64,000 nucleotides of DNA, taken from positions 1,054,001 through 1,118,000 of the forward strand of contig CANMAW010000001.1 of the NCBI GenBank assembly GCA_947495915.1, written 5' to 3'. Below are positions 17,149-25,940 of this stretch, one piece after another. A model generated the notes under the pieces. That model worked only from the letters and a program-made list of their open reading frames with translations. It did no database searches and was not told the DNA's origin. Position numbers and translations under genes: made by a program. How positions within the stretch are numbered: the stretch's first letter is position 1; each line of letters starts with the position of its first letter. The stretch is from Maribacter algarum (ex Lu et al. 2025) (nom. illeg.) (GTDB taxonomy: Bacteria > Bacteroidota > Bacteroidia > Flavobacteriales > Flavobacteriaceae).

Positions 17149-17970
17149 TTAAATCTGCTTTATTAATTCTCTGAATAGCTTCACCATTTTGGGTTCTGTT
17201 TTGCCAGCTATGGCAATTATCTCTTGAATATCTACAGGTTGTAAATTTTCTGGATCACACTCATCAGTTAAGACAGAAACCGCAACAACTGGTAACTGTA
17301 AATGGTTAGCGACAATCACCTCTGGCACGGTACTCATACCAACTGCATCTGCACCCAAAATTTTTAACATACGATATTCTGCGCGTGTTTCTAATTGTGG
17401 TCCTACTACCGAGACATAAACTCCTTCTTTTAAAGAGATATTTTCTTTTTTAGCTACAGATAGAAGTTTAGTACGCATGTCTGCGTCATAAGGTGCGGCC
17501 ATATCAACAAAACGATCTCCGAATTGAGAAACATTTTTAAAAGCTAATGGAGAGCCTCCTTGTAGATTAATATGATCTTCAACGAGCATGATATCTCCTT
17601 TTTTGAAATTAAGATTGATGGCTCCCGCTGCATTAGAAATAAACAGTTTTTTAATACCTAACTGGTGCATTACGCGAATAGGATAGGTAATATCCATAAG
17701 GTCGTAACCTTCATATAAATGAAATCGACCTTGCATTACCACGGTTTTTTTTCCTTCAAAAGTTCCGTAAATCAATTTGCCGGTGTGAAATTCTACTGTG
17801 GCTAAGGGAAAAAATGGAATGTGATTGTAATGTGCTACAATCGGGTTTTCAATTTCATCAACTAATTTACCTAAACCAGTACCTAAAACTATTCCGATTT
17901 CTGGTTGGTCAAAGCCTTTGCTTTGTAAGTATGCAGTAGATTCTTGTAATTGCTTGTCTGTTAGTATCAT
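17149..17970 (-). CDS. punA: Purine-nucleoside phosphorylase
   Basis: Splits purine (deoxy)ribonucleosides with phosphate to base and ribose-1-phosphate in the cytoplasm. 273 residues, usual for the trimeric class. Phosphate-site and base-site motifs are visible: LGTGLGKL near residue 30, GRFHLYEGYD near 81, SNAAGAINLNFKKGD near 113 and GMSTVPEVIVANH near 213. Its ATG overlaps the TGA of the upstream glycosyltransferase-like gene by four bases. In arsenosugar clusters a phosphorylase of this kind accompanies the two transferases, so a role on an unusual nucleoside (for example 5'-modified adenosine) is possible. Confidence 0.9.
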   Translation of the reverse strand: MILTDKQLQESTAYLQSKGFDQPEIGIVLGTGLGKLVDEIENPIVAHYNHIPFFPLATVEFHTGKLIYGTFEGKKTVVMQGRFHLYEGYDLMDITYPIRVMHQLGIKKLFISNAAGAINLNFKKGDIMLVEDHINLQGGSPLAFKNVSQFGDRFVDMAAPYDADMRTKLLSVAKKENISLKEGVYVSVVGPQLETRAEYRMLKILGADAVGMSTVPEVIVANHLQLPVVAVSVLTDECDPENLQPVDIQEIIAIAGKTEPKMVKLFRELIKQI

Positions 17971-18638
17971 ATATTTTTTAAATATGGATGAAACGCTTCT
18001 ATGTCTTTAACGTCTTCGTATAAATCAATGTCATTTTTAGCCTCAAAAAGCTGTATGTTTTCATCTATTAAATCTGCCAAGGTATCTTTTAGTACAGTTT
18101 CGTTACCCCAAGATTTATTTTGAAAAATTTCTGCCTTAAATTTAGTCATCCCCAGAAAATAGTATCCACCATCTTCAGCAGGGCCAATTACGAAGTCTTT
18201 TTGTTTAAGTGCTTCAAAAGCCTTGTCTAAATCATTTGAATTTAGGTCGTACATATCGCTTCCAATAACTATAATACGTTCAAAACCTTTTTCAAAACCT
18301 TCTTGAAAGGCATTGGCCATACGAATACCCAAATCTATACCTGCTTGTAATTTTTTATCAAAAATAGTGTTATCCCAAATATCATCTTTCCAAATTTGTT
18401 CAGAATACCAAACTTGTTTTGCAGCGTTTACTGATGCGGTCAATTGTGCAGTATGTTGCAACAAATACTTATATATTTCTAAAGCACTTTCATCACCTAT
18501 GGTAGCAGCTAATCTTGTTTTGCATTTTCCTAACTTTGGGTTTCGTGTGAAAATCAGTAAGAGGTTTTTAGAAGACACGTTATGATAATTCACAGTAGTG
18601 AGTTCTTTTCTATTTTTTTGGGGAAGTATTATACTCAT
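17967..18638 (-). CDS. TIGR04282-like glycosyltransferase (DUF2064, arsenosugar-linked family)
   Basis: A nucleotidyl/glycosyl-transferase-fold protein. Key motifs: LLLIFTRNPKLGKCKTRLA (family signature), VIGSDMYDL, and GPAEDGGYYFLG. These match TIGR04282, annotated as rSAM/selenodomain-associated transferase 1 or arsenosugar biosynthesis glycosyltransferase. I chose the ATG at 18638 (223 aa) because longer in-frame starts up to 18833 would overlap the rhodanese gene by about 150 bases. The family is about 200-230 residues. It overlaps the phosphorylase start by four bases. Confidence 0.8.
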   Translation of the reverse strand: MSIILPQKNRKELTTVNYHNVSSKNLLLIFTRNPKLGKCKTRLAATIGDESALEIYKYLLQHTAQLTASVNAAKQVWYSEQIWKDDIWDNTIFDKKLQAGIDLGIRMANAFQEGFEKGFERIIVIGSDMYDLNSNDLDKAFEALKQKDFVIGPAEDGGYYFLGMTKFKAEIFQNKSWGNETVLKDTLADLIDENIQLFEAKNDIDLYEDVKDIEAFHPYLKNI

Positions 18639-18681
18639 TAAGTCTATTAAGGTGAAGTAGTTTAAATGTATTGTTATTTTT

Positions 18682-19179
18682 CTAGTGAACCGAATGAACT
18701 TTTGTGCCTTTATTGAGAAGTTTGCCCCATTGTTTGTTAAAAGTGTGAACACTATCAGTTTCGGTATCATTTTTATAAACCAATTTCCCCTGGTTTTTCC
18801 ACTCAAAAATTCCTCCATAAAGATTTTTAACATTGGTATAGCCTGCCTTTAACAATTTTTCGCCAATATCTTCAGAGCGAACTCCTATAGAGCAGTATAC
18901 CATAATAGGGGCTTGTTTATTTGGAAAATTTTTAAGAATAGAATCTTTTTCAAATGTTTTATAGCCAACCCACACTGCATTTTTAATATGGCTAACCTCA
19001 TACTCCTCTTTTTTTCGAGTATCAAAAACTATAATTTCTTCAGTAGTATTCACTTCATTAACATAAATGTAAGGTACACTTTCAGCGTTTAGTTGTTGAA
19101 GCGTTCTATCCAAATTTTTCTGTGAAAAAAGTGAAATACTGAACATTAAAAAAGCAAGGAACAACAGATGTTTTTGCAT
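18682..19179 (-). CDS. Exported rhodanese-domain protein
   Basis: A 165-residue protein with a signal peptide ending near LFSQ, so it acts in the periplasm or envelope. The rhodanese fold is clear: FDTRKKEEYEVSHIKNA near residue 52 and the active loop YCSIGVRSE near 96 with catalytic Cys, then LLKAGYTNVKNLYGG. It may carry persulphide sulphur. It is upstream of the two glycosyltransferase-like genes and the phosphorylase on the same strand with a gap of 43 bases, so co-transcription is likely. Confidence 0.85.
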   Translation of the reverse strand: MQKHLLFLAFLMFSISLFSQKNLDRTLQQLNAESVPYIYVNEVNTTEEIIVFDTRKKEEYEVSHIKNAVWVGYKTFEKDSILKNFPNKQAPIMVYCSIGVRSEDIGEKLLKAGYTNVKNLYGGIFEWKNQGKLVYKNDTETDSVHTFNKQWGKLLNKGTKVHSVH

Positions 19180-19534
19180 ACTATTTAAGTTTATAATGGT
19201 AAAGATACTATTTTGAGTGTTTTTAGAATTAGCTCAAATGTTTAGAAAAGATTATTTTCATACTAGTAGTTTTTGAGTTTTTCGTGTGTTACAAACTACA
19301 AATAATTTTAAAAGAATATATTCAGATAATTGTTTGACGCGATATTTCGTTGAACCTTACTTAATGGGGTGTGTGATCTAAATTGGTAATCGTTTACTTT
19401 AAGTGAAAATACTGTAAAAGTTACGAACAGGTTTTTTGTTTAATACCTAAGTAAGGCCGATCAACACATTTAGATATAAAAAAACCACGACTTTAATTTA
19501 GTCGTGGTTTTGAATTTTATTCTAAATAATTGTT
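19180..19534. other. Gene-free stretch before the DUF6747 gene
   Basis: I see no open frame of note here. The minus strand just upstream of the rhodanese start has TATCTTTA at about 19211-19204, one base off the -7 consensus. The right end holds a perfect bidirectional terminator hairpin (19481-19511). Confidence 0.5.
19481..19511. terminator. Perfect bidirectional terminator hairpin
   Basis: An 11-base perfect inverted repeat (AAAACCACGAC and its complement) with a nine-base AT loop, flanked by an A-run on the left and T-run on the right. It lies 24 bases past the DUF6747 stop and would end minus-strand transcription of that gene. Confidence 0.85.
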
Positions 19535-19705
19535 TTAGTCAAAGGCAAATCCTGTGGAAACTCTAAAAACAAAAGCGTATAAGACTACAAGAAGCATAAC
19601 AAAACTAAACCATGCAAAAAACTTAAAGTAGCGCTTTACGATAAAGCTTCCGATATTTCTAAATCCCTCGGCATAGATTTCTTTAAGAAGTAAAATTGTT
19701 TTCAT
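19535..19705 (-). CDS. DUF6747 small membrane protein (56 aa)
   Basis: ATG at 19705-19703, TAA at 19537-19535. The peptide begins MKTILLLKEIYAEGFRNI, has an amphipathic basic helix with FIVKRYFKFFAW, one hydrophobic span (about residues 29-48) and ends STGFAFD. I recall this pattern as the flavobacterial DUF6747 family; function unknown. A perfect terminator follows its stop, which supports it as an independent transcription unit. It is too short for usual length filters. Confidence 0.78.
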   Translation of the reverse strand: MKTILLLKEIYAEGFRNIGSFIVKRYFKFFAWFSFVMLLVVLYAFVFRVSTGFAFD

Positions 19706-20015
19706 AGATAATTAATTTTCGGGGTTAACACCTCAAAGGTCTGTTATCTTTTAGGTCAGGGCTATTATTTTTGGTGAACGGTTGTTAACTCTGTTAAATA
19801 ACAGGGGCATGGGATGAACGGCTATATTGTTTGGGTCAACTGTTTTGAGCTAAAATATGAGATGAAGAGCATTGTTTTTTTTGGTTAAAAAAACCGAAAA
19901 AGTGCTTTAGTTTACCAAATAGAACAATAGTCTGTTGTGATACCAATGAAGAAATAGTGAAGTTGCAAAGAAAATATATGAGAACAAAAAACCCTGCAAA
20001 TGCAGGGTTTTATTG
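19706..20015. other. Gene-free stretch between DUF6747 and tRNA-Phe
   Basis: No convincing coding frame. It contains a short palindrome CTGTTA-AA-TAACAG at 19791-19804 and GTTAAC elements nearby, which might be a regulatory site for the small DUF6747 gene, and a weak GGTT/AACC hairpin flanked by T- and A-runs at about 19873-19902. Confidence 0.4.
19985..20011 (-). terminator. Terminator downstream of tRNA-Phe
   Basis: ACCCTGCA and TGCAGGGT form a strong stem around AA, flanked by an A-run and T-run. It lies a few bases past the tRNA 3' end on the minus strand. Confidence 0.8.
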
Positions 20016-20088
20016 TGGTGCCTCCAGGAATCGAACCAGGGACACATGGATTTTCAGTCCATTGCTCTACCAACTGAGCTAAGGCACC
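20016..20088 (-). tRNA. tRNA-Phe (GAA)
   Basis: A 73-base cloverleaf on the minus strand. The acceptor arms GGTGCCT and AGGCACC pair, with discriminator A. The D arm (GCTC..GAGC), the anticodon arm ATGGA-CTGAAAA-TCCAT with anticodon GAA, and the T arm CCTGG-TTCGATT-CCTGG are all intact. CCA is not encoded. A hairpin terminator follows directly. Confidence 0.96.
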
Positions 20089-20191
20089 ATACCTCGTTAA
20101 AGGGCTGCAAATATAAATTCAAATTTATGATATACAAACAAAATCGTAAAAAAAGGTTAGTGATTCTTTCACATTTTATAATCTTTGCAAT

Positions 20192-20920
20192 ATGAAACTA
20201 ATTATAGATGCAGGAAATACCGCTGTAAAGCTTGCTGTTTTTGATAAAGAAAACCTGCTTTTCGACCAAATTGTAGATCGCGGCCAATTTATATCAGAGG
20301 TTAAAAGTATTTTTAACTTCTATCCAAAAATTACTTGGGCGATAGTTTCTGCAGTTGGTTTTTTAGATAAGAAAGATATAATTGCTTTATCTGTTTTTTG
20401 TAAAGTGCATGTTTTGACACACGCATCAAAAATTCCATTTAAGAATTCATATGCTACTCCTCAAACCTTAGGTGTTGACCGAATTGCATTAGCTACTGCA
20501 GCATTCTATATAAATGCTCAGGCAAACACCTTAGTAATAGATGCCGGCACTTGTATTACCTATGATATGGTAAATGATTATGGAGAATATTTAGGTGGTG
20601 CAATTTCTCCTGGTATACAGATGCGATATAAAGCATTGAATGACTATACTGACAAATTACCATTGCTAGAACGAAATGATCCAATTGATATAATTGGTAA
20701 TTCAACTCAAACAAGTATTCATAGTGGAGTGGTGAAAGGTATTTTATTAGAAATTGAAGGTGTCATTGATCAATACAAAATGCGTTTTAAAGATTTAACA
20801 GTTATTTTAACAGGGGGTGATGCTCAATTTTTGTCAAAACGATTAAAAAATACCATATTTGCGGATTCCAAATTTCTCTTGAAAGGCTTAAACTTTCTGT
20901 TGGAATACAACAAGCGCTAA
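20192..20920 (+). CDS. coaX: Type III pantothenate kinase
   Basis: Phosphorylates pantothenate, the first step of coenzyme A synthesis, in the cytoplasm. 242 residues. Family motifs are visible: phosphate-1 IDAGNTAVK at residues 4-12, TLGVDRIAL near 92-100, IDAGTCITYD near 118-127 and GGAISPGIQMR near 137-147. The ATG is only six bases after AATCTTTG, one base off the -7 consensus, so the mRNA is probably nearly leaderless. The stop is followed without a gap by the next gene. Confidence 0.93.
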   Translation: MKLIIDAGNTAVKLAVFDKENLLFDQIVDRGQFISEVKSIFNFYPKITWAIVSAVGFLDKKDIIALSVFCKVHVLTHASKIPFKNSYATPQTLGVDRIALATAAFYINAQANTLVIDAGTCITYDMVNDYGEYLGGAISPGIQMRYKALNDYTDKLPLLERNDPIDIIGNSTQTSIHSGVVKGILLEIEGVIDQYKMRFKDLTVILTGGDAQFLSKRLKNTIFADSKFLLKGLNFLLEYNKR

Positions 20921-22195
20921 ATGATCAAAAAAATTGTAATTGTAATAGCATGCATTTTTGCTATAGCTTCAAACGCTCAAGACGGTACTGGATCTCCATA
21001 TTCTTATTTTGGCCTCGGCGAACTTAGTAGTTCAAGTTCAATTGAAAATCAAATGATGGGTGGTATAGGAATGTATGCCGATAGTATTCATATCAATCTG
21101 CAAAACCCAGCGGCTTACGGAAATTTAAGGTTAACCGCCTATACCGCCGGAATTTCTTATAAACAACTTACACTTAAAAGTGCAACTGCGGAAGAGGATA
21201 ATAGCCTTACTACGCTAGATTATTTGTCGCTTGGTTTTCCTGTTGGAAAAGGGTTTGGTGTTGGTTTAGGGCTTCAGCCATATTCGGCTGTTGGCTACAA
21301 TCTATTGGCTAACTCTATTAATGGAAACAATGCTGAAGTAACCAATCAATATTCTGGTACAGGAGGAATAAATAGAGTCTACCTTTCTATAGGTTACCAA
21401 ATTACTAAAAACTTAAGCATAGGGGTTACTGCAAATTACAATTTTGGAGAAATAGAAAATCTAAGAACTCAAATTGTAGAAGGTGTGCAATTTGGAACGT
21501 TAGATAACAGAATATCTAGAATTGGAGGAATTGATTTTAACTACGCTTTAAATTATACACCAAAAATCACTGATAATTTGACCTTATATTCTAATGTTAG
21601 AATTAATACGCAAGCTAATTTGTCGGCTCGAAATACTCAAGAAGTTGGGTCTTTTAGTTTAAGCTCTGGTGAAGATATTGAGGTTTTTAACGTAAATCTC
21701 GCGGCTCGAGGTTTAGAAAAGCAAGGATTAACAATTCCTACCAAAACCACATTAGGCATAGGTATAGGTGAGGAAAGAAAATGGTTCATTGGTGGAGAAT
21801 ATAGTTTTCAAAAACTAAGCTCTTTTAGTAATGATTTTGTTGTAGTTGATACTTTTGATTATCAAGACGCTAGTAGTTTTGCTTTAGGAGGTTTCTATAT
21901 TCCTGATTATACGTCATTTACAAGCTTTTTTAAGCGAGTGACTTATCGAGCAGGAATGCGCTCAGTTAGAACGGGGATGGTAGTTAACAACCAAGAGATA
22001 GATGACTTTGGCATAACTTTTGGAGTTGGTCTACCACTTGCATCAGGTACCAGTGGTTTTTCTAATATCAACCTAGGTTTCGAAGTTGGAAAAAGAGGAA
22101 CAACAGATGCAAACTTAATTAAGGAAAATTATTTCAAATTAAGTGTTGGATTATCTTTAAATGATAGATGGTTCAGAAAGAGAAAAATTAACTAA
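20921..22195 (+). CDS. Putative outer-membrane beta-barrel protein
   Basis: A 424-residue protein with a signal peptide ending near SNAQ. The start DGTGSPYSYFGLGEL and the glycine- and aromatic-rich strands recall OmpP1/FadL-like barrels, but I cannot assign a named family. Its ATG directly follows the coaX stop, so translation is coupled. Together with the TPR and LptC genes downstream it suggests an envelope operon. Confidence 0.68.
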   Translation: MIKKIVIVIACIFAIASNAQDGTGSPYSYFGLGELSSSSSIENQMMGGIGMYADSIHINLQNPAAYGNLRLTAYTAGISYKQLTLKSATAEEDNSLTTLDYLSLGFPVGKGFGVGLGLQPYSAVGYNLLANSINGNNAEVTNQYSGTGGINRVYLSIGYQITKNLSIGVTANYNFGEIENLRTQIVEGVQFGTLDNRISRIGGIDFNYALNYTPKITDNLTLYSNVRINTQANLSARNTQEVGSFSLSSGEDIEVFNVNLAARGLEKQGLTIPTKTTLGIGIGEERKWFIGGEYSFQKLSSFSNDFVVVDTFDYQDASSFALGGFYIPDYTSFTSFFKRVTYRAGMRSVRTGMVVNNQEIDDFGITFGVGLPLASGTSGFSNINLGFEVGKRGTTDANLIKENYFKLSVGLSLNDRWFRKRKIN

Positions 22196-22233
22196 AAATT
22201 TAGTACATTAACCACTTTAAACAATATTATAAT

Positions 22234-23607
22234 ATGAAAACGAAACTCTACTTTACAGCAATAATGTTTTTAGGGTGTATGGCGATAAGTAATGCGCAAG
22301 CTCAAAACACGGAGTGTGTGACTAATCTTTCTATTTACGTTGAGCACGCTAAAGTTAAAAATTACGAAGCAGCATACACACCATGGAAAATGGTATATGA
22401 AACTTGCCCAGCAATTAATCTGGCAAATTTCTCTGTAGGTGAAAAAATTCTTGCAGATAAAATTAAAAAGTCTTCAGGCGCTGAAAAAGAAGGTTTTATT
22501 AGCGATATGTTGAAACTTCATGATGATCGAATGACTCATTTTCCGAATAAAACGAAAAAAGCAGATGTTATCATTGACAAGGTGTTATTGAAGTATGATA
22601 ATAAAATGATTTCTGATGATGAAATTTATTCTAATTTGAGTACTGCTTTTACAGAAGATGAGAAAAACTTTAAAAACCCAAAAGCACTTTATCTTTATTT
22701 TTCAAGTTTAGTAGATTTGTATAAAGCAGGGTCAAAAGATTTACAAGAGGTTTTTGATGTTTATGATAATGTGACAGAAAAAGTTGAAGTTGAAAATGCG
22801 AAATTAACAGATGCCATCGCTAAGCTTTTACCTAAAGAAGAAGATGAGACTATTACTTCTAAAGAAAAAAGACGCTTAAGAGTATACAGTAAAAATTCAG
22901 AATCTTACGGTAAAATTGCTGGTAGTATTGATGCTAAACTAGGTCCTTTAGCTGATTGTGATAACTTAATTCCTTTATATCAAAAATCTTATGATGAGAA
23001 AAAAGGAGATGTTGTTTGGGTAAAGAGAGCTGTTGGTCTTATGTTTAACAAAGAGTGTACTGATGACCCAATGTTTCAAAAATTGTTTGAAGCACAGTTA
23101 GCACTTGATCCTTCAGCTGACGCTTATGTATATGGAGGTACGTTAAAAATGAAAAACGGAGATTCTCAAGGTGCACTTGCTGATTTTGATAAAGCATTAA
23201 GCTTAGAAACCGATTCTAAGAAAAGATCTAATATTGCTTACAAAGTTGCATTGATTAATAAAAGAAAAGGTAGTAAATCAACAGCTAGAAAATATGCTCA
23301 GAAAGCTATCGACTTTAACTCAGCTAATGGAAAAGCCTATTTACTGATAGCTAATCTATACGCAACTAGCGCGAACCAATGTGGTAATACAACTTTTGAA
23401 AAAAGAGCAATTTACTGGAAAGCGGCAGATATGGCTAGAAAAGCAGGTAGAGTCGATCCTTCTTTAAGTTCAAGAGCAAACAAGTCAGCTGCTAGTTACT
23501 CAGCGAAAGCACCGAATAAAGAAATGATTTTCTCAGAAGGTATGGCTGGTAAAACCGTAACATTTAGTTGTTGGGTTGGTGGTAGCGTAAAGGTGCCTAA
23601 TTTGTAA
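22234..23607 (+). CDS. Exported TPR-repeat protein
   Basis: A 457-residue protein with a signal peptide ending near SNAQAQ. Helical repeats run through the protein; clear TPR-type units lie at about 290-390 (for example QGALADFDKALSLETDS and KSTARKYAQKAIDF). Two cysteines near the start and others near the C-terminus could form disulphides. TPR proteins serve as scaffolds; the partner is unknown. It sits between the barrel gene and lptC with one base to the latter. Confidence 0.75.
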   Translation: MKTKLYFTAIMFLGCMAISNAQAQNTECVTNLSIYVEHAKVKNYEAAYTPWKMVYETCPAINLANFSVGEKILADKIKKSSGAEKEGFISDMLKLHDDRMTHFPNKTKKADVIIDKVLLKYDNKMISDDEIYSNLSTAFTEDEKNFKNPKALYLYFSSLVDLYKAGSKDLQEVFDVYDNVTEKVEVENAKLTDAIAKLLPKEEDETITSKEKRRLRVYSKNSESYGKIAGSIDAKLGPLADCDNLIPLYQKSYDEKKGDVVWVKRAVGLMFNKECTDDPMFQKLFEAQLALDPSADAYVYGGTLKMKNGDSQGALADFDKALSLETDSKKRSNIAYKVALINKRKGSKSTARKYAQKAIDFNSANGKAYLLIANLYATSANQCGNTTFEKRAIYWKAADMARKAGRVDPSLSSRANKSAASYSAKAPNKEMIFSEGMAGKTVTFSCWVGGSVKVPNL

Positions 23608-23608
23608 A

Positions 23609-24223
23609 ATGATAAAATCACAAAACAATATTTTTGTAAGCATTGCCATAGTTTCTATGGCAATGCTTTTTTTTTCCTGTGGAGATAATTATAAAAGGGT
23701 AGGTGATGAAGCTAAAAAACCTATATTTCCAATAGGTGTAGCAGAGAATTTTGTATTTACATATACTGAAACGAAGAATACGATGTCTATTGACACCAGT
23801 GAAACATCAAGAGTGATATCAGTATTAACAAGTCCAATTCGTGAAGATTTTACTAACCTTGAATTTCCATATCAAAAATTTCCAAATGGTTTGGTGGTTG
23901 ATTTTTTTGATGATGATAATAAAAAGAGTATCATCAGGGCAGATTATGGTATTATTTATTCTGCTACTAATTTGATAGATTTACAAGGTAATGTAGTTTT
24001 AGAAAGTCATGATGGTAAGAAACTAGAAACTTCACAGTTGTTTTTAGATCAAGACAATGAATGGGTTTTTACTCATGAGAAATTCAAATATACAAATCCG
24101 GATGACGGAACCATTATGGATGGAGAAGGAATGGATTTTAGTAAAGATCAGAATTTCTTATTTGCGCATAAAACCTACGGACTAATGCTTATTCCGGAAG
24201 AAAAAGAAACAATAGATGATTAA
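23609..24223 (+). CDS. lptC: LPS export protein LptC
   Basis: Periplasmic, membrane-anchored component that receives lipopolysaccharide from the LptBFG transporter and passes it to LptA. 204 residues with an N-terminal lipoprotein-type signal (LFFSCGDN), as is usual in Bacteroidota. The beta-jellyroll pattern is visible in YQKFPNGLVVDFFDD, GIIYSATNLIDLQGNV and SQLFLDQ. It overlaps the following small gene by eight bases. Confidence 0.82.
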   Translation: MIKSQNNIFVSIAIVSMAMLFFSCGDNYKRVGDEAKKPIFPIGVAENFVFTYTETKNTMSIDTSETSRVISVLTSPIREDFTNLEFPYQKFPNGLVVDFFDDDNKKSIIRADYGIIYSATNLIDLQGNVVLESHDGKKLETSQLFLDQDNEWVFTHEKFKYTNPDDGTIMDGEGMDFSKDQNFLFAHKTYGLMLIPEEKETIDD

Positions 24224-24416
24224 AATTTTAAGATATACAGAATACCTATATTTATTTATAGCAATAGGGTCAGTTTACAAAGCGTTTGAGCAATGGAGCA
24301 TAGATAGAAACTACGCCTATTTGTTTGTATTTTTTACCGTAGCTGCTTTAGGTATGTTCTTGTTTAGAAGAACGTATCGTAAAAAGTTTGAGAAAAGACA
24401 ACGAGATAATCAATAG
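24216..24416 (+). CDS. Small two-span membrane protein
   Basis: A 66-residue protein with two hydrophobic segments (about 8-22 and 32-50) and a basic C-terminal tail (RRTYRKKFEKRQR). It overlaps lptC by eight bases and precedes the CNNM gene, so it is part of the operon. Similar small proteins occur at this place in flavobacteria; function unknown. Confidence 0.68.
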   Translation: MIKILRYTEYLYLFIAIGSVYKAFEQWSIDRNYAYLFVFFTVAALGMFLFRRTYRKKFEKRQRDNQ

Positions 24417-24418
24417 TA

Positions 24419-25708
24419 TTGGATACCTCCATCATCATTATTATTTTATCACTGCTGTTTTCCGCCTTTTTTTCAGGGATGGAAATTGCCTTTATCTCTT
24501 CGAATAAAATTCATATTGAAATAGAGAAAAAGCAAGAGGGTTTTTTGGCTAAAATTCTTACACGATTAACTAAGAAGCCGTCCAAATTTATAGCTACCAT
24601 GTTGATAGGCAACAACATTGCCTTGGTAGTATATGGTATTTTTATGGGTGACGTGTTAACGGCATGGTTACTTGAACTTTCAGAAGCTAACAATAGTCAA
24701 TTTTTTAATTATCTCAATGAGTTTAGTCTGATAACTCAAACCATTGTATCTACCATTATTATTCTACTTACGGCTGAATTTCTGCCCAAAGTTTTATTTC
24801 AAATTTATTCGAATAAGTTGTTGAAAATATTGGCTTTACCCGCTTATTTATTCTACATCCTGTTTTCTTTTATTTCAGATTTTATAATTACTATTTCAGA
24901 TTTTATACTCAAAGCGTTTTTTAAAACAGATGGAGATGAAGTTCAACTAGCTTTTAGTAAAATTGAATTAGGAGATTATATTACTGAGCAAATGGAGGCT
25001 GTTGAAGAAGAAGATGAGGTTGATTCTGAAATTCAAATTTTTCAAAATGCTCTTGAGTTTACTGGGGTAAAAGCACGTGAAGTAATGGTGCCTCGAACCG
25101 AAATAACAGCTGTAGAATTACATGAAACTCCTAAAAACTTAACCAAATTATTTACCGAAACTGGCTATTCTAAAATATTGATTTATAAAGATACAATCGA
25201 TGATATCATAGGTTATGTACATTCATACGAATTGTTTAAAAAGCCAAAAACTATAAAAAGTATTTTAAGACCAGTTGAATTAGTGCCTGAAACTATGCTA
25301 GTTCATGACATACTTAAAGTGCTTATAAAGAAACGAAAAAGTTTGGCAGTAGTCTTAGATGAATACGGGGGTACCTCAGGTATCATGACTATGGAAGATA
25401 TTGTTGAAGAGCTTTTTGGTGAAATTGAAGATGAGCATGACTCTACAGATCTTATTGAAGAGCAAATTACTGAAAACTCGTTTAAATTTTCTGCAAGACT
25501 TGAGGTTGATTATTTGAATGAGAATTACAAGCTTGAATTACCCGAAGGTGATGAATATGAAACTTTAGGCGGTTTAATAGTTAATGAAACAGGCGAAATA
25601 CCTGAACAAAAAACTGAAATTTCCATCGATAATTTTCGCTTTACAATTTTAGAAGTTTCGAATACAAAAATTGACTTAGTACTTTTAGAAATTGTAGACG
25701 TTGATTAA
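24419..25708 (+). CDS. CNNM/CBS-domain membrane protein (hemolysin C/CorC family)
   Basis: A 429-residue protein with a CNNM (DUF21) membrane domain at about 1-175, a CBS pair at about 205-325 (VMVPRTEITAV, VVLDEYGGTSGIMT) and a C-terminal CorC_HlyC domain with GDEYETLGG. Relatives are implicated in magnesium or cobalt efflux; the hemolysin name is historical. The start is a TTG at 24419, three bases past the preceding stop; the first ATG (24479) would remove half of the first span including SAFFSG. Confidence 0.88.
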   Translation: MDTSIIIIILSLLFSAFFSGMEIAFISSNKIHIEIEKKQEGFLAKILTRLTKKPSKFIATMLIGNNIALVVYGIFMGDVLTAWLLELSEANNSQFFNYLNEFSLITQTIVSTIIILLTAEFLPKVLFQIYSNKLLKILALPAYLFYILFSFISDFIITISDFILKAFFKTDGDEVQLAFSKIELGDYITEQMEAVEEEDEVDSEIQIFQNALEFTGVKAREVMVPRTEITAVELHETPKNLTKLFTETGYSKILIYKDTIDDIIGYVHSYELFKKPKTIKSILRPVELVPETMLVHDILKVLIKKRKSLAVVLDEYGGTSGIMTMEDIVEELFGEIEDEHDSTDLIEEQITENSFKFSARLEVDYLNENYKLELPEGDEYETLGGLIVNETGEIPEQKTEISIDNFRFTILEVSNTKIDLVLLEIVDVD

Positions 25709-25868
25709 AGTATGATCATATTTCTCAATTTGATTTATTTGCAAGCTATTTTAAATTGTTAATTGAACTTTGAGAATTCATAAAGAGTTTGAAAATTTTC
25801 ACCCAAAACATAAATTTACTTCAACTCCTATTTTTTGTACAGTCAACAAGCTACTGGTATAGCTGTAA

Positions 25869-25876
25869 TAAATTTG
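25869..25876 (+). promoter_or_regulatory. Candidate -7 element upstream of the PpiD-like gene
   Basis: TAAATTTG matches the TAnnTTTG consensus 64 bases before the ATG. No -33 TTG is seen at the usual distance. It could give this gene its own transcript apart from the upstream operon. Confidence 0.35.
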
Positions 25877-25940
25877 AACAGGTGAAAAGAAAATAGTAAA
25901 TTCGCCACCCAATAACAAACTTGAAAATAAATACGCTAAC

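Noticed and set aside
18639-18833. Longer N-terminus of the TIGR04282-like protein
   Set aside because: It would overlap the rhodanese gene by about 150 bases and the added residues do not fit the family start.
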